Positions 7,377 through 16,210 of a stretch of DNA of 29,298 bases are shown piece after piece. Source of the stretch: Caldifarciminota bacterium UBA2202 (GTDB lineage: Bacteria; Hydrothermota; 32-111). The stretch covers positions 1-29,298 of the forward strand of contig DCUY01000111.1 of the NCBI GenBank assembly GCA_002327905.1, given 5' to 3'. The notes below the pieces were generated by a model. It saw only the letters and a program-made list of their open reading frames with translations. It searched no databases and was not told the DNA's origin. The translations under genes and the position numbers were made by a program. The stretch's first letter is position 1. The number at the start of each line of letters is the position of its first letter.

Positions 7377-8643
7377 AAGAGTCAAGGGCACCTATGATAT
7401 GCTCGGGAAACATGCTGTTCTGTTTAAAAATGTCACGGACAAGCTTAAAATCACAATGGAAGGATATGGCTTTTCGTATGCGCAGACAGCAGTTCTACAG
7501 CCAATGGAGATGTTCAAGAGAGCTGTCGGAAATGAAACTGACATAGTCAATAAAGAAATGTTCGAAATAAAATCAAAGAGCGGCAAAGAGTATGTTCTCA
7601 AACCCGAAGAGACAGCTCCTCTGATGAGGTCTGTTATTGAAAGCAATTTTGTTCAGGGCTTGGAAGTAAAAAAGCTTTATTACATTACTCCGCTCTTCAG
7701 ACACGAGAGGCCGCAGAAGGGAAGGTTCAGAGAGTTTTATCAATATGGAGTTGAGACTCTGAACTCATCCGATTTCAGGCGCGACTGCGAACTCATTATG
7801 CTCGGAGAGGGTATATTGAAGGCATTTGAAATAAAAAAATATAAAATAGAGATTAATTCAATAGGATGCAGAACATGCAGACCCGAATACACGGCAAAGC
7901 TTAAAAAATATTTTTCAGAAAAATCATCCGGACTTTGCAAACAATGCAGAGTAAGGCTTGATTCAAATCCCTTGAGGGTTTTGGACTGCAAAGAGAGCGC
8001 CTGCAAAATTGTTGCTTCAGGAGCGCCGAAGATGATCGATTCTCTCTGCGAAGAGTGTAAAACTGATTTTGAAAGAGTTAAAGGATGCCTTGATGAATTC
8101 AAAATTGATTATACATTGAATCCTATGATAGTGCGCGGACTTGATTACTACACAAAGACAGTCTTTGAATTCATAGAAACAGGAGATGCTCTCGGCTCAC
8201 AGTCAACACTCATAGGCGGCGGCAGATACGATATGCTTTCAAAAGAACTCGGAGGACAGGACATGCCGTCATGCGGGTTCGCAGGAGGAATTGAAAGGCT
8301 TATACTCTCTATTCCCGAAAATATCAGAAAAACTATTGAGAGTGAAAATGTAATAGATGCATTCATAGTGCATTTCGGCAAAGAGACCGCGAAAGCCGCG
8401 TTCTCTCTGACGGAATCTCTGCGGCAGAGATCCATAAGAGCCGAAATTCTCTTTGAAACCGATAAAATAAAAAAACAGCTCTCATTAGCCTCAGGAAAAG
8501 CAAGACTGGCAGTCATTATAGGCGAAGAGGAGATTAAGGATAAGACTGTTTTGATAAAGAACCTTGCAGACCAAAAACAAGAGAAGATTGAATTTAATGC
8601 TGATAAAATAGCCGAATACATCAAAGGAGTGAAAGATGTTTAG
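7366..8643 (+). CDS. hisS: Histidine--tRNA ligase
   Basis: HisRS is a class II aminoacyl-tRNA synthetase that charges tRNA-His in the cytosol. In the 425 residues, motif 2 is FRHERPQKGRFREF (111-124), the histidine-specific RGLDYYTKTVFEF begins near 257, and motif 3 is CGFAGGIERL near 300-310. The C-terminal anticodon-binding domain (from about 325) is present, which argues against the regulatory paralogue HisZ. Between motifs 2 and 3 there are two CxxC pairs (168/171 and 191/194), a possible zinc site. The start is an ATG with AAGGAGG just upstream, inside the end of the VanZ-like gene. The hisS-aspS order is common in bacteria; no T-box leader is present. Confidence 0.96.
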   Translation: MQFERVKGTYDMLGKHAVLFKNVTDKLKITMEGYGFSYAQTAVLQPMEMFKRAVGNETDIVNKEMFEIKSKSGKEYVLKPEETAPLMRSVIESNFVQGLEVKKLYYITPLFRHERPQKGRFREFYQYGVETLNSSDFRRDCELIMLGEGILKAFEIKKYKIEINSIGCRTCRPEYTAKLKKYFSEKSSGLCKQCRVRLDSNPLRVLDCKESACKIVASGAPKMIDSLCEECKTDFERVKGCLDEFKIDYTLNPMIVRGLDYYTKTVFEFIETGDALGSQSTLIGGGRYDMLSKELGGQDMPSCGFAGGIERLILSIPENIRKTIESENVIDAFIVHFGKETAKAAFSLTESLRQRSIRAEILFETDKIKKQLSLASGKARLAVIIGEEEIKDKTVLIKNLADQKQEKIEFNADKIAEYIKGVKDV

Positions 8644-10366
8644 AACGGAGATGCGTTCTTGTCTATGTGCAGAAGTGAATGCGGAGCTTGAAGGAAAAGA
8701 TGTCTCTCTCTGCGGATGGGTCAATAAAAAACGCGACCATGGCAACTTGATATTCATTGACCTTAGAGACCGCTCGGGATTGGTGCAGCTTTTTCCAAAG
8801 GATGAGGCTTCAGCTGAAATTATGAAGACTCTAAGAAGCGAAGATGTCATTCAGGTTAAAGGCATTGTGAAGCGCAGGCCTGAAAATATGATTAACAGGG
8901 ATATGCTGTCGGGAGAGACGGAAGTTGAATGCTATTATGCAGAGGTTCTGTCGCGTTCTGCAGTGACTCCGTTCGTCATTGAAGAGGATGTAAAGGCGTC
9001 AGAAGAACTTAGGCTTAAATACAGGTATCTTGACCTCAGAAGAAAATATATGTCTTCCGCCCTGATAATGCGTTCAAAGGTTATTAAATCAATTAGGGAT
9101 TATCTTACTGACAAAGGGTTTATAGATATCGAAACTCCTGTTATGTCAAAATCCACTCCTGAAGGAGCTCGCGACTATCTTGTGCCGTCAAGGATTCATG
9201 CGGGAAAATTTTATTCTCTCGTTCAATCGCCGCAGATTTACAAGCAGATACTTATGGTTGCGGGTTTTGACAGATATTTTCAAATAGCGCGATGTTTCAG
9301 GGATGAGGACCAGAGGGCTGACAGACAGCCCGAATTTACCCAGCTTGACCTTGAAATGTCATTTGTGACAAGCAATGATGTGCTTGAAGTGATGGAAAAA
9401 ATGTTTGCTCATGTATTCAAAGAGATATTGAATATTGATTTAGCCATACCTTTCAGAAGAATGACCTACGATGAATCAATGGAAAAATACGGTAGCGACA
9501 AACCCGACCTCAGATACTCTCTTGAAATAAATGATATAACTGATATTGCAAAGAAGACCGAATTTTCAGTCTTCAGAGAGCAGGAGTTTACAGGAGCATT
9601 AGTGAGTGAAGATGATTTCACAAGGAAGGAGATTGACGAACTGACAGAGTTTGTAAAATCAGTCGGAGCTTTAGGCCTCGGCTACATGAAATTTTCTCCT
9701 GAGGCGGTTTCAGGTCCTTTGTCAAAGTATCTCCCGAAAGAGACCGCTCAAACAGCAAAAGGAACTCTGTTTGCAATGAGCGGAAAGAAGAAGAGGACTC
9801 TTGAATATCTTGGAATGCTCAGAAGAAAAATCGCTACAATGAAAAAGTATGATGCGAAGGATGAATTTAATTTTGTATGGGTGGTTGAATTTCCGCTCTT
9901 TGAATTTGACGAAAAAGAGAACCGCTATGTTGCATGCCATCATATGTTCACAATGCCGAAGAAAGAGCATCTCGCGACAATGTCGGCAGACCCGTTAAGC
10001 GCAAGAGGAGATTTGTACGACCTTGTGTGCAATGGAATAGAGCTCGCGTCCGGAAGCATAAGAATCCATGACCCAAAAATTCAGAAAGAGATAATGAAGA
10101 TAGTCGGAATGACTGAAGAGGAGCTTCAAAGCAGATTCGGATTTCTGCTTGATGCATTTAAATATGGAGCTCCGCCGCATGGAGGCATCGCACCCGGCAT
10201 AGACCGTCTTGTTTCATTGATGCTGAAGAGGGACAATATAAGGGATGTTATTGCATTTCCGAAGACTCTCAATGGAATAGGACTGATGGAGGATTCTCCG
10301 GATTATGTGACAAAGAGGCAATTGGATGAACTGCATTTGAAAGTGGAGAAAGAGAATGAAAATTAG
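8636..10366 (+). CDS. aspS: Aspartate--tRNA ligase, bacterial type
   Basis: AspRS charges tRNA-Asp (and possibly tRNA-Asn if non-discriminating, which I cannot decide). The 576 residues match the bacterial type. An N-terminal OB-fold anticodon domain has GWVNKKRDHGNLIFIDLRD. The class II core has ETPVMSKSTPEGARDYLVPSR, SPQIYKQILM and motif 2 FRDEDQRADRQPEFTQLDLE (starting near 222). The bacterial GAD insertion spans about 285-405, and motif 3 is GGIAPGIDRLVSLM near 515. It overlaps hisS by 8 nt and def by 11 nt. Confidence 0.96.
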   Translation: MFRTEMRSCLCAEVNAELEGKDVSLCGWVNKKRDHGNLIFIDLRDRSGLVQLFPKDEASAEIMKTLRSEDVIQVKGIVKRRPENMINRDMLSGETEVECYYAEVLSRSAVTPFVIEEDVKASEELRLKYRYLDLRRKYMSSALIMRSKVIKSIRDYLTDKGFIDIETPVMSKSTPEGARDYLVPSRIHAGKFYSLVQSPQIYKQILMVAGFDRYFQIARCFRDEDQRADRQPEFTQLDLEMSFVTSNDVLEVMEKMFAHVFKEILNIDLAIPFRRMTYDESMEKYGSDKPDLRYSLEINDITDIAKKTEFSVFREQEFTGALVSEDDFTRKEIDELTEFVKSVGALGLGYMKFSPEAVSGPLSKYLPKETAQTAKGTLFAMSGKKKRTLEYLGMLRRKIATMKKYDAKDEFNFVWVVEFPLFEFDEKENRYVACHHMFTMPKKEHLATMSADPLSARGDLYDLVCNGIELASGSIRIHDPKIQKEIMKIVGMTEEELQSRFGFLLDAFKYGAPPHGGIAPGIDRLVSLMLKRDNIRDVIAFPKTLNGIGLMEDSPDYVTKRQLDELHLKVEKENEN

Positions 10367-10835
10367 AAAATATCCCGACCCTGTACTCAGAATCAAATCT
10401 GAAGATATCAATGAAAGCGCAAAATCACTTAAGAATGTCATCAAACAGATGACAAACGTAATGAAGTATGAAGAGGGAGTAGGTCTTGCAGGAAATCAGA
10501 TAGGCATAACAAAAAGAATCATTATTATTGATGTAAATGAAAAACCGACTGTAATGATTAATCCTGTTATTAAGGATCATTCAAAAGAAAAAGAACTGCA
10601 ATATGAAGGCTGTCTCTCTTTTCCGAATTTTAACGTCATTGTAGAGAGATATAAGGAGATTGACGGAGAATTTTTAAATTCTTCCGGAGTAAAAGAAAGC
10701 ATTCACTTGGAAGGGCTTTATGCAAGGGCGTTTCAGCATGAGATTGATCATCTTAACGGAGTGCTTATAATAGACTATGCATCTCCTGAAGACAGATTCA
10801 ATTATAATATTTATATCACAAAGGAGAAAGATTAA
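10356..10835 (+). CDS. def: Peptide deformylase
   Basis: Removes the N-formyl group from nascent proteins, using a metal ion. The 159 residues contain all three signature motifs: GVGLAGNQIG (41-50), EGCLSFP (84-90, metal ligand Cys86) and QHEIDHLNG (127-135, ligands His128 and His132, catalytic Glu129). The family's usual motif 1 is GxGLAAxQ; the second Ala is Gly here, a tolerated change. The ATG lies inside the end of aspS, with GGAG about 10 nt upstream. The usual partner fmt is not next to it. Confidence 0.95.
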   Translation: MKIRKYPDPVLRIKSEDINESAKSLKNVIKQMTNVMKYEEGVGLAGNQIGITKRIIIIDVNEKPTVMINPVIKDHSKEKELQYEGCLSFPNFNVIVERYKEIDGEFLNSSGVKESIHLEGLYARAFQHEIDHLNGVLIIDYASPEDRFNYNIYITKEKD

Positions 10836-10836
10836 T

Positions 10837-11253
10837 ATGGCGGAAGTTAAATGGATTAAAGGGATGAAATTTACTGCAGTCTCATCAAGCAACTCAAATC
10901 TTATTTTTGATTCTCCTTCGGATAACGCGGCACCCGAAGAGAATTCTTTCAAACCGATGGAGACGCTACTTTTATCGCTTGCCGGATGCACCGGCATGGA
11001 TGTTGTTTCAATACTTCAAAAGATGCGTTTGGATGTAAAGGAATTTAAAATTACAGTTGACGGAAAACGGAGAGATGAACATCCTAAAATATTTAAAGAG
11101 ATTACTCTGCATTATTTTTTCAAAGGAGTAAATCTGGAAAAAGAAAAAATCGAAAGAGCGATAAATCTTTCTCAGGATAAATACTGTTCCATATCGGCAA
11201 TTCTGAAAAAAAGTGCGGAGGTAAAATATACTTATGAAATTGAAAATATTTAG
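10837..11253 (+). CDS. OsmC/Ohr-family protein (YhfA-like)
   Basis: A 138-residue protein of the OsmC family, small cysteine-based proteins that often reduce organic hydroperoxides. Both conserved cysteines are visible: Cys51 in LAGCTGMDVV and Cys117 in DKYCSISAIL. The pattern METLLLSLAGCTGMDVV is typical of the YhfA-like branch, whose substrate is unclear. I chose the ATG at 10837, with AAGGAG about 10 nt upstream and 1 nt after the def stop, over longer in-frame extensions inside def. It overlaps the next gene by 20 nt. Confidence 0.88.
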   Translation: MAEVKWIKGMKFTAVSSSNSNLIFDSPSDNAAPEENSFKPMETLLLSLAGCTGMDVVSILQKMRLDVKEFKITVDGKRRDEHPKIFKEITLHYFFKGVNLEKEKIERAINLSQDKYCSISAILKKSAEVKYTYEIENI

Positions 11254-12880
11254 TCTGGTTCTAATCATATTCGTGTTTGCATTTTCTCAGGAAGGAAATG
11301 ACCTTTTCAATAAAGGAATGGAAAAAATCTCCAAGAAGCAGACAGAGGCGGGCAGAGAATTGCTTAAAGAATTCATAGATTCCTATCCTGACAATGAAAA
11401 CAATTATACTGCTCTTGTCACTCTGATTAAAACATGCTCCCAATCCCAATTTGAAGAGAAAGTCGCTTATTCCGAAAAACTCTCCGAAATGTATCCGAAG
11501 GATAAGGAGACGCAGAATGTGCGGATTGAACTTTCAAATCATTTTATAAAGAAAAAAGCATATTTTGAGGCAGCTGCATGGCTCATGCAGATAATAATGT
11601 TTACTGATGAAAACAGCAAAACATTTCAAACAGCAGAGGGAAATCTGACGAAGGTGATTGAAAAATATTTGACTTCTTCTGAACTCGAATATATGCTTTA
11701 TAATTACAATTCCGATGTTTTTAATCCATTGATTCTGTTTCGGCTGTATCAGTTGAGTATTGAATCTGATGAATTGCAGAAGAGCGATATATTCAGGCAG
11801 AGACTCATAAAGGATTATCCTGAAAGCGAATATACGAAAAAATACATTTTTGAAATAACCAATAATAAAAATTCCAAATGCAAAATAGCCCTGCTACTTG
11901 AACTGACAGGTGATTTAGCCAATTTTGGAGAACAGGTCAAGAGGGGATGCGTAATAGCAAATGAAGAGGAGAATATAGACATAGTCCCGTTTGACACTGA
12001 CGGAAGCTCTGTTAGAACATTGGAACTTGTGGATTCAATATATGCTGACAATACTTATGTGGCAATAATAGGACCTATGACCAGCCAAGAGACTGTTGTT
12101 GTGGGGGCTTATCTCTATAAGGATAAACTGCTTCCCGTCCTCTCTCCGACTGCAACTGACGGAGAGATTCTGCGATTCAATTCAAATATATTCCTTGTCA
12201 ACAATACTCTTGTGGAAGAGGCGATGTTCACAGCCGACTGGCTGAAGAGCGATTCATTATATCAAAATATAGGTGTTTTTTATTCTGACGATTCTTACGG
12301 GAAGACACTTGCAAATTCATTCAAGAATGAGGCAGAGAGGCTTGGACTGAATATAATCTTTGAGATAAGCTATCCTGCCGGAACACAGGATTTTCTTGAT
12401 AAAATTGAAATGATAGAAAAAATGAAAATAGATGCGATATATCTTCCTGTATCTTCGGAGGATGCGATTCTTCTATCAACTCAACTTGCATTTAAGGATA
12501 TCAACCCGCTTCTTGTGGGCGGATCAGCTTTATACAATGAGAATCTTATACGGCTTGCAAAAGATTACCTTAAAAATACTGTGATAGTATCACCGAAGAC
12601 GGCAAATGGACTCTCCGAATCATACAACAACTTCAGACTCAAGTATTTCAGAAAATATTCGACTGAACCCGACAGATTCGCAATACTCTCGTATGATACT
12701 TATAAACTTCTCGCCATGCTCATCAAAAACGGCTATAACACCAGAAAAGCCATTTTGAATTATTTGAAGACAATGGATTATTATGAAGGAGCTTCAGGCA
12801 GGATATCTTTTCAGAAGAGCAGGATGAATTTTGATCTTTTCGAAATAAAAAACAATGAATTCATTAAAAAGGAGAAATAA
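11234..12880 (+). CDS. Exported TPR plus periplasmic-binding-protein (type 1) fusion
   Basis: The 548 residues begin with a signal peptide (MKLKIFSLVLIIFVFAFS, then Q-E). Residues 20-210 are helical, TPR/BamD-like repeats. From about residue 215 (KIALLLELTGDLANFGEQ) follows a branched-chain-amino-acid-receptor-type ligand-binding domain (Peripla_BP_6), with IGPMTSQETVVVGAYL, the hinge-region LLPVLSPTATDG, NIGVFYSDDSYGKTLANSF and IDAIYLPVSSEDA. No ABC permease or ATPase is nearby. A TPR domain joined to this fold recalls the LpoA-type activators of penicillin-binding proteins, so a cell-wall or sensing role is as likely as transport (inference). It overlaps osmC by 20 nt, and TAATG joins it to the next gene. 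Confidence 0.78.
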   Translation: MKLKIFSLVLIIFVFAFSQEGNDLFNKGMEKISKKQTEAGRELLKEFIDSYPDNENNYTALVTLIKTCSQSQFEEKVAYSEKLSEMYPKDKETQNVRIELSNHFIKKKAYFEAAAWLMQIIMFTDENSKTFQTAEGNLTKVIEKYLTSSELEYMLYNYNSDVFNPLILFRLYQLSIESDELQKSDIFRQRLIKDYPESEYTKKYIFEITNNKNSKCKIALLLELTGDLANFGEQVKRGCVIANEEENIDIVPFDTDGSSVRTLELVDSIYADNTYVAIIGPMTSQETVVVGAYLYKDKLLPVLSPTATDGEILRFNSNIFLVNNTLVEEAMFTADWLKSDSLYQNIGVFYSDDSYGKTLANSFKNEAERLGLNIIFEISYPAGTQDFLDKIEMIEKMKIDAIYLPVSSEDAILLSTQLAFKDINPLLVGGSALYNENLIRLAKDYLKNTVIVSPKTANGLSESYNNFRLKYFRKYSTEPDRFAILSYDTYKLLAMLIKNGYNTRKAILNYLKTMDYYEGASGRISFQKSRMNFDLFEIKNNEFIKKEK

Positions 12881-13074
12881 TGAAAAACAAAAAAAATGAA
12901 GAAATTAAGGAAAATATTTCATTTTCAAAACTGAGTTTAATTCTCTTCGGAGCCGCCATAGCGTCTATTCTTATCGGTTATGTTTTGCTGTCTCGCGGAG
13001 ATATAGCATTCTCGCCTGTGCTTCTTGTTCTCGGATATGTAGTGCTTATACCGCTGGCTATCTTAAAAAAATGA
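12880..13074 (+). CDS. Small two-TM membrane protein (DUF3098-like)
   Basis: A 64-residue protein with a charged N-terminus rich in Lys, Asn and Glu and two predicted membrane helices (about 20-37 and 45-61) joined by a short SRGDIAFSP loop. Small proteins with the pattern G-x-L-L-S-x-G then A/S-P-V-L-L-V-L-G-Y-V (DUF3098-like) occur in Bacteroidota and related phyla; no function is known. The gene is held tightly in the operon: its ATG shares one base with the upstream stop, and it overlaps the next gene by ATGA. AAGGAG lies about 5 nt before the start. Confidence 0.65.
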   Translation: MKNKKNEEIKENISFSKLSLILFGAAIASILIGYVLLSRGDIAFSPVLLVLGYVVLIPLAILKK

Positions 13075-15140
13075 AAAAGGCAAAATTATCAATTCTTCTT
13101 CTGACGCTTCTCTTCGTCTGTATTAATTCGCAGGAGATAAGCGATGTTTTCAAGCAGGTGATAATGCTTGAAAACGACGCATTTGATTTTTATCCTGAAT
13201 ACGGCGAGATTCTCAGGGGGGAGGGATATATTCCTGATGCTGATTTTGATTTAATGAGAATAAAATACAGGGAATTTATAAATGATTCAAACACTAATCC
13301 CTTCTACTATGTCGCTTACGGATTTACATTTCATTATAAAAAGCAAAATGATTCAGCTTCATTCTATTTTGCCAAAGCCAGCGAATTGGCGGGAACCGAT
13401 TATGCGGTGCACCTAAGACTCTATCAGATTTACTCTAAGCATGTCATACAATATGCAATGGACAAAGAGATAGAGCAGTTTGAAAAAATTAAATATAAAA
13501 TCGGAGCAATTGCCCTTCCAGAAGTGGCGCAGTATCTTAATATTTCAGCCATTGAAGAGTATTCGGAAAAAAATATTGACAGAGCGGCTGAATATCTGAT
13601 TTTAGCAAACAAGCTTGACCCATACAACCCTGATATAATAGAAAATCTCTTCAATCTCACAATAAGGGAGAGAAGGTTCGAATACATCGGTTATGCCATC
13701 AAGATGCTTAAAGACCAGCTTTCGGAGAGTTTTAATAAATTTGCTTTTATAGTGAATGTTTTAAGATATTCAAGATATTTGATTTTGACAGTATTTTTCG
13801 TAATGACCGTGATGCTTTTCATAAGAATTTCAGACAAGTATATGTATTTTTTCAAAAGATATGTCCGTCTCCCTTTGGATGTGAAGCAGAAATCATTTTT
13901 AGGTCTTTTGGTTCTTTTTCTTCCTCTTATTCTTCAGTTGAATCCTGTCATCTGGCTTTTCTATATCGGATTTATTGTATTTTTGCTGACTGAAAAGAAA
14001 GAGCGGATAATTATGATTTTGATGCTTCTCCTTGTCTCTCTGCTTCCGCAGATTTTTCGCGTGGAAAACAGTGTTTTGGGGATGATGAATCCAGATGACA
14101 ATGTCAGTGTTATGATTAAAGCAGACAATACATACTGGGATATAAAACTCTTAAATAAAATAAACAATTTAATTGACGAGCAGCCATTCAACACACCGCT
14201 GTTATTTGCAAAAGCCAAGCTTTTCAAAAAAGGCGGGTATTTTGAGAATGCGGAAAATGAATATAATAAAATTCTCCTAAAAAAGGATGAATTCGGAGAA
14301 TTGTACAATAATATCGGAAATATAATGTATCTTAATGGTTATTATGCAAAGGCGATTGAAAATTATAAAAAAGCTACGGAGCTTTCTCCGACTCTGGCAC
14401 AGCCTTACTACAATCTGGGGCAAGTGTATTTGAAGAAAATGGAATTGACTGTTTCAGACGATTATGTGAGAAAGGGCAAAGAGATGAATTATGAACTGGT
14501 AAGCTCTTTTATCGAAAATGCAGAGGAAAAATACTATAACACTGAGATTATAGATTGCAATATTCCGGAAAAATTTATATGGAACGAATTTTTAAGGAAG
14601 AAAAAGGCAAGTGATTCTCCTGTCATGATGGGAGTAAATATAAACATACTGTCGTTTTTGGCAATCTGTCTGATTATTTTTGCATCAATATTGATTTTCT
14701 TCTTCAGAAAAACATTAAGAATAGAAAGATGCCACACCTGCGGAAAACCTATATCAGAAGGAGACAGGAGAAGATTCAGCGAAGCATATATATGCGAAGA
14801 TGATTTTAAGGGCCTTGAAGAGACTCTCTCCGATGTATTTAAGGCGAGAAAATTTGAGAGTCTAATCAGGTTGAGAAAAAAGGCATTTTTCAGGAAGAGA
14901 AAATTCTTCTCATTAATCTTTCCGGGATTCGGAAAAATACTTGAAGGACGCACAATCAAAGGATATCTACTTGCAGTTACCGCATCCGTGTTGATTCTTC
15001 TGCTGTTTTCCGAGAATCTTCTTATAAGCAAGAATCCCAATTTATACTTAGGAATACATTTTGAATACAGATTCGTCTATGGAGGATTGATTTTGTTTTT
15101 GTATCTTATAAGTTTTATAATAACAAAGGAAGAAAAATGA
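13071..15140 (+). CDS. Multi-TM protein with TPRs, a Cys motif and a TM2-like tail
   Basis: I do not recognise a named family for the full 689 residues. A signal peptide (LLTLLFVCINS then QE) leads into an exported helical, TPR-like region (about 25-230). Four membrane segments follow (about 235-253, 275-290, 294-311, 313-330). Next is a region with two clear TPR repeats (about 370-470, including GELYNNIGNIMYLNGYYAKA), another membrane helix (523-546), and a cysteine motif CHTCGKP (Cys554, Cys557) with Cys575. The C-terminal domain has FPGFGKILEGRTIKGYLL, resembling TM2-like PGxGxxxxGxxxKG membrane motifs. It could be a scaffold in an envelope complex, but this is only inference. ATGA overlaps link it on both sides. 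Confidence 0.65.
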   Translation: MKKAKLSILLLTLLFVCINSQEISDVFKQVIMLENDAFDFYPEYGEILRGEGYIPDADFDLMRIKYREFINDSNTNPFYYVAYGFTFHYKKQNDSASFYFAKASELAGTDYAVHLRLYQIYSKHVIQYAMDKEIEQFEKIKYKIGAIALPEVAQYLNISAIEEYSEKNIDRAAEYLILANKLDPYNPDIIENLFNLTIRERRFEYIGYAIKMLKDQLSESFNKFAFIVNVLRYSRYLILTVFFVMTVMLFIRISDKYMYFFKRYVRLPLDVKQKSFLGLLVLFLPLILQLNPVIWLFYIGFIVFLLTEKKERIIMILMLLLVSLLPQIFRVENSVLGMMNPDDNVSVMIKADNTYWDIKLLNKINNLIDEQPFNTPLLFAKAKLFKKGGYFENAENEYNKILLKKDEFGELYNNIGNIMYLNGYYAKAIENYKKATELSPTLAQPYYNLGQVYLKKMELTVSDDYVRKGKEMNYELVSSFIENAEEKYYNTEIIDCNIPEKFIWNEFLRKKKASDSPVMMGVNINILSFLAICLIIFASILIFFFRKTLRIERCHTCGKPISEGDRRRFSEAYICEDDFKGLEETLSDVFKARKFESLIRLRKKAFFRKRKFFSLIFPGFGKILEGRTIKGYLLAVTASVLILLLFSENLLISKNPNLYLGIHFEYRFVYGGLILFLYLISFIITKEEK

Positions 15141-16198
15141 AAGGCGAAATTCGTTCAAAAGATGATCTGCCGAATGTAATAGGATTCATTGCACAAACGG
15201 AAAAAAGCGGTGTATTGTCTCTAATGGACAAAACAGACAAGATTGAAGTGGGATTCATAAAAGGCAGTGTCAATGCGGCGGTGTATCACCGCGGAGGTAC
15301 GCAGGAGCTTATAAAGGAGTATCTTGTGAACAGCGGAAAAATATCAATGGATGAATTCAAAAAAATACTGGATATTCACAGAGATACCAAATTGCCCCTC
15401 GAAAAAGTTTTGTTTGACGAAAAATGCATAACACAGGAGCAGTGGAGCGATCTGATTCAATTCAAAATACAGGAGATTTTTGACGAACTCTTCACATGGA
15501 GCGAAGGTTCTTACGATTTTCTTGAAGATGTGATTATGTATCCGAATTCAACAATTCAAATAAGAATAAACACTCAGGCATTGATGATGGAGGGTATGCG
15601 CAGAATAGATGAATGGCCGAATATTCAGCTTCTTCTTCCTAATCTTGAGATTTACTTCAAGATTGTGGAAAATTCGGCGATACCGCCGAATCTCGGGTCA
15701 GAAGAGAGCCGTCTTATACAGATGATTTCACCGAATAAATCGCTTGAAGAACTTATCAGGACAAGCGGGCTCGGGAAATTTCTAACATATCAGGCAGTTT
15801 ACAATCTTCTTAAAATGAATCTGATTGTAAAGTCAAAGAAAGAATCGATTTTGGGAACAACCGTAAAAAAAGCAGAATCAAAGAAAATAGATAAACGGAT
15901 TATTCTTTATTGGACGGTTCTAATGTCTGTCACTCTTGTCCTCACCGCGACAGGCATCTTCGCCCGTCCGTTTTTGACAAAAGCTGTAAAAATGGGAGAT
16001 GTGAAATACACAGCTACTGAGGCATACGAAATGGAGAATATAGATTATCTGCTAAGAATCTATTTCTTAAAGTACAGAAAATTTCCTGAGACTTTGAATG
16101 ACTTGGTAGTCATTAATTGGCTCAAGAAAGAGGATATAGAGAATTTTTTCTATATATGCACATCCGACGGTTATGCCCTTAAACCATTAAACGAATAG
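15137..16198 (+). CDS. DUF4388 (PATAN) protein with TM helix and pseudopilin-like tail
   Basis: Residues 1-130 match the DUF4388/PATAN pattern (GFIAQTEKSGVLSLMDK then VGFIKGSVNAAVYHRGG), a domain found in regulatory proteins of gliding, pilus and two-component systems. The region continues with FDELFTWSEGSYDFLED and the helical INTQALMMEGMRRIDEW stretch typical of these proteins. A single membrane helix covers about 256-275. The last 65 residues (YLLRIYFLKYRKFPETLNDLV then FFYICTSDGYAL) resemble the soluble part of a type II secretion GspG-like pseudopilin. A cytosolic DUF4388 joined through one TM to a pilin-like exterior is unusual. It overlaps the upstream TPR gene by ATGA and lies 12 nt before the SBP gene. 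Confidence 0.75.
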   Translation: MKGEIRSKDDLPNVIGFIAQTEKSGVLSLMDKTDKIEVGFIKGSVNAAVYHRGGTQELIKEYLVNSGKISMDEFKKILDIHRDTKLPLEKVLFDEKCITQEQWSDLIQFKIQEIFDELFTWSEGSYDFLEDVIMYPNSTIQIRINTQALMMEGMRRIDEWPNIQLLLPNLEIYFKIVENSAIPPNLGSEESRLIQMISPNKSLEELIRTSGLGKFLTYQAVYNLLKMNLIVKSKKESILGTTVKKAESKKIDKRIILYWTVLMSVTLVLTATGIFARPFLTKAVKMGDVKYTATEAYEMENIDYLLRIYFLKYRKFPETLNDLVVINWLKKEDIENFFYICTSDGYALKPLNE

Positions 16199-16210
16199 AA
16201 TGGAGTACAA

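Noticed and set aside
7274..7546. Plus-strand 90-codon ORF spanning the VanZ-hisS junction
   Set aside because: It overlaps two real genes in another frame and has no family features.
10777..10836. Longer start for the OsmC-like gene inside def
   Set aside because: The extension has no family similarity, while ATG 10837 has AAGGAG at the right distance and matches usual OsmC length.
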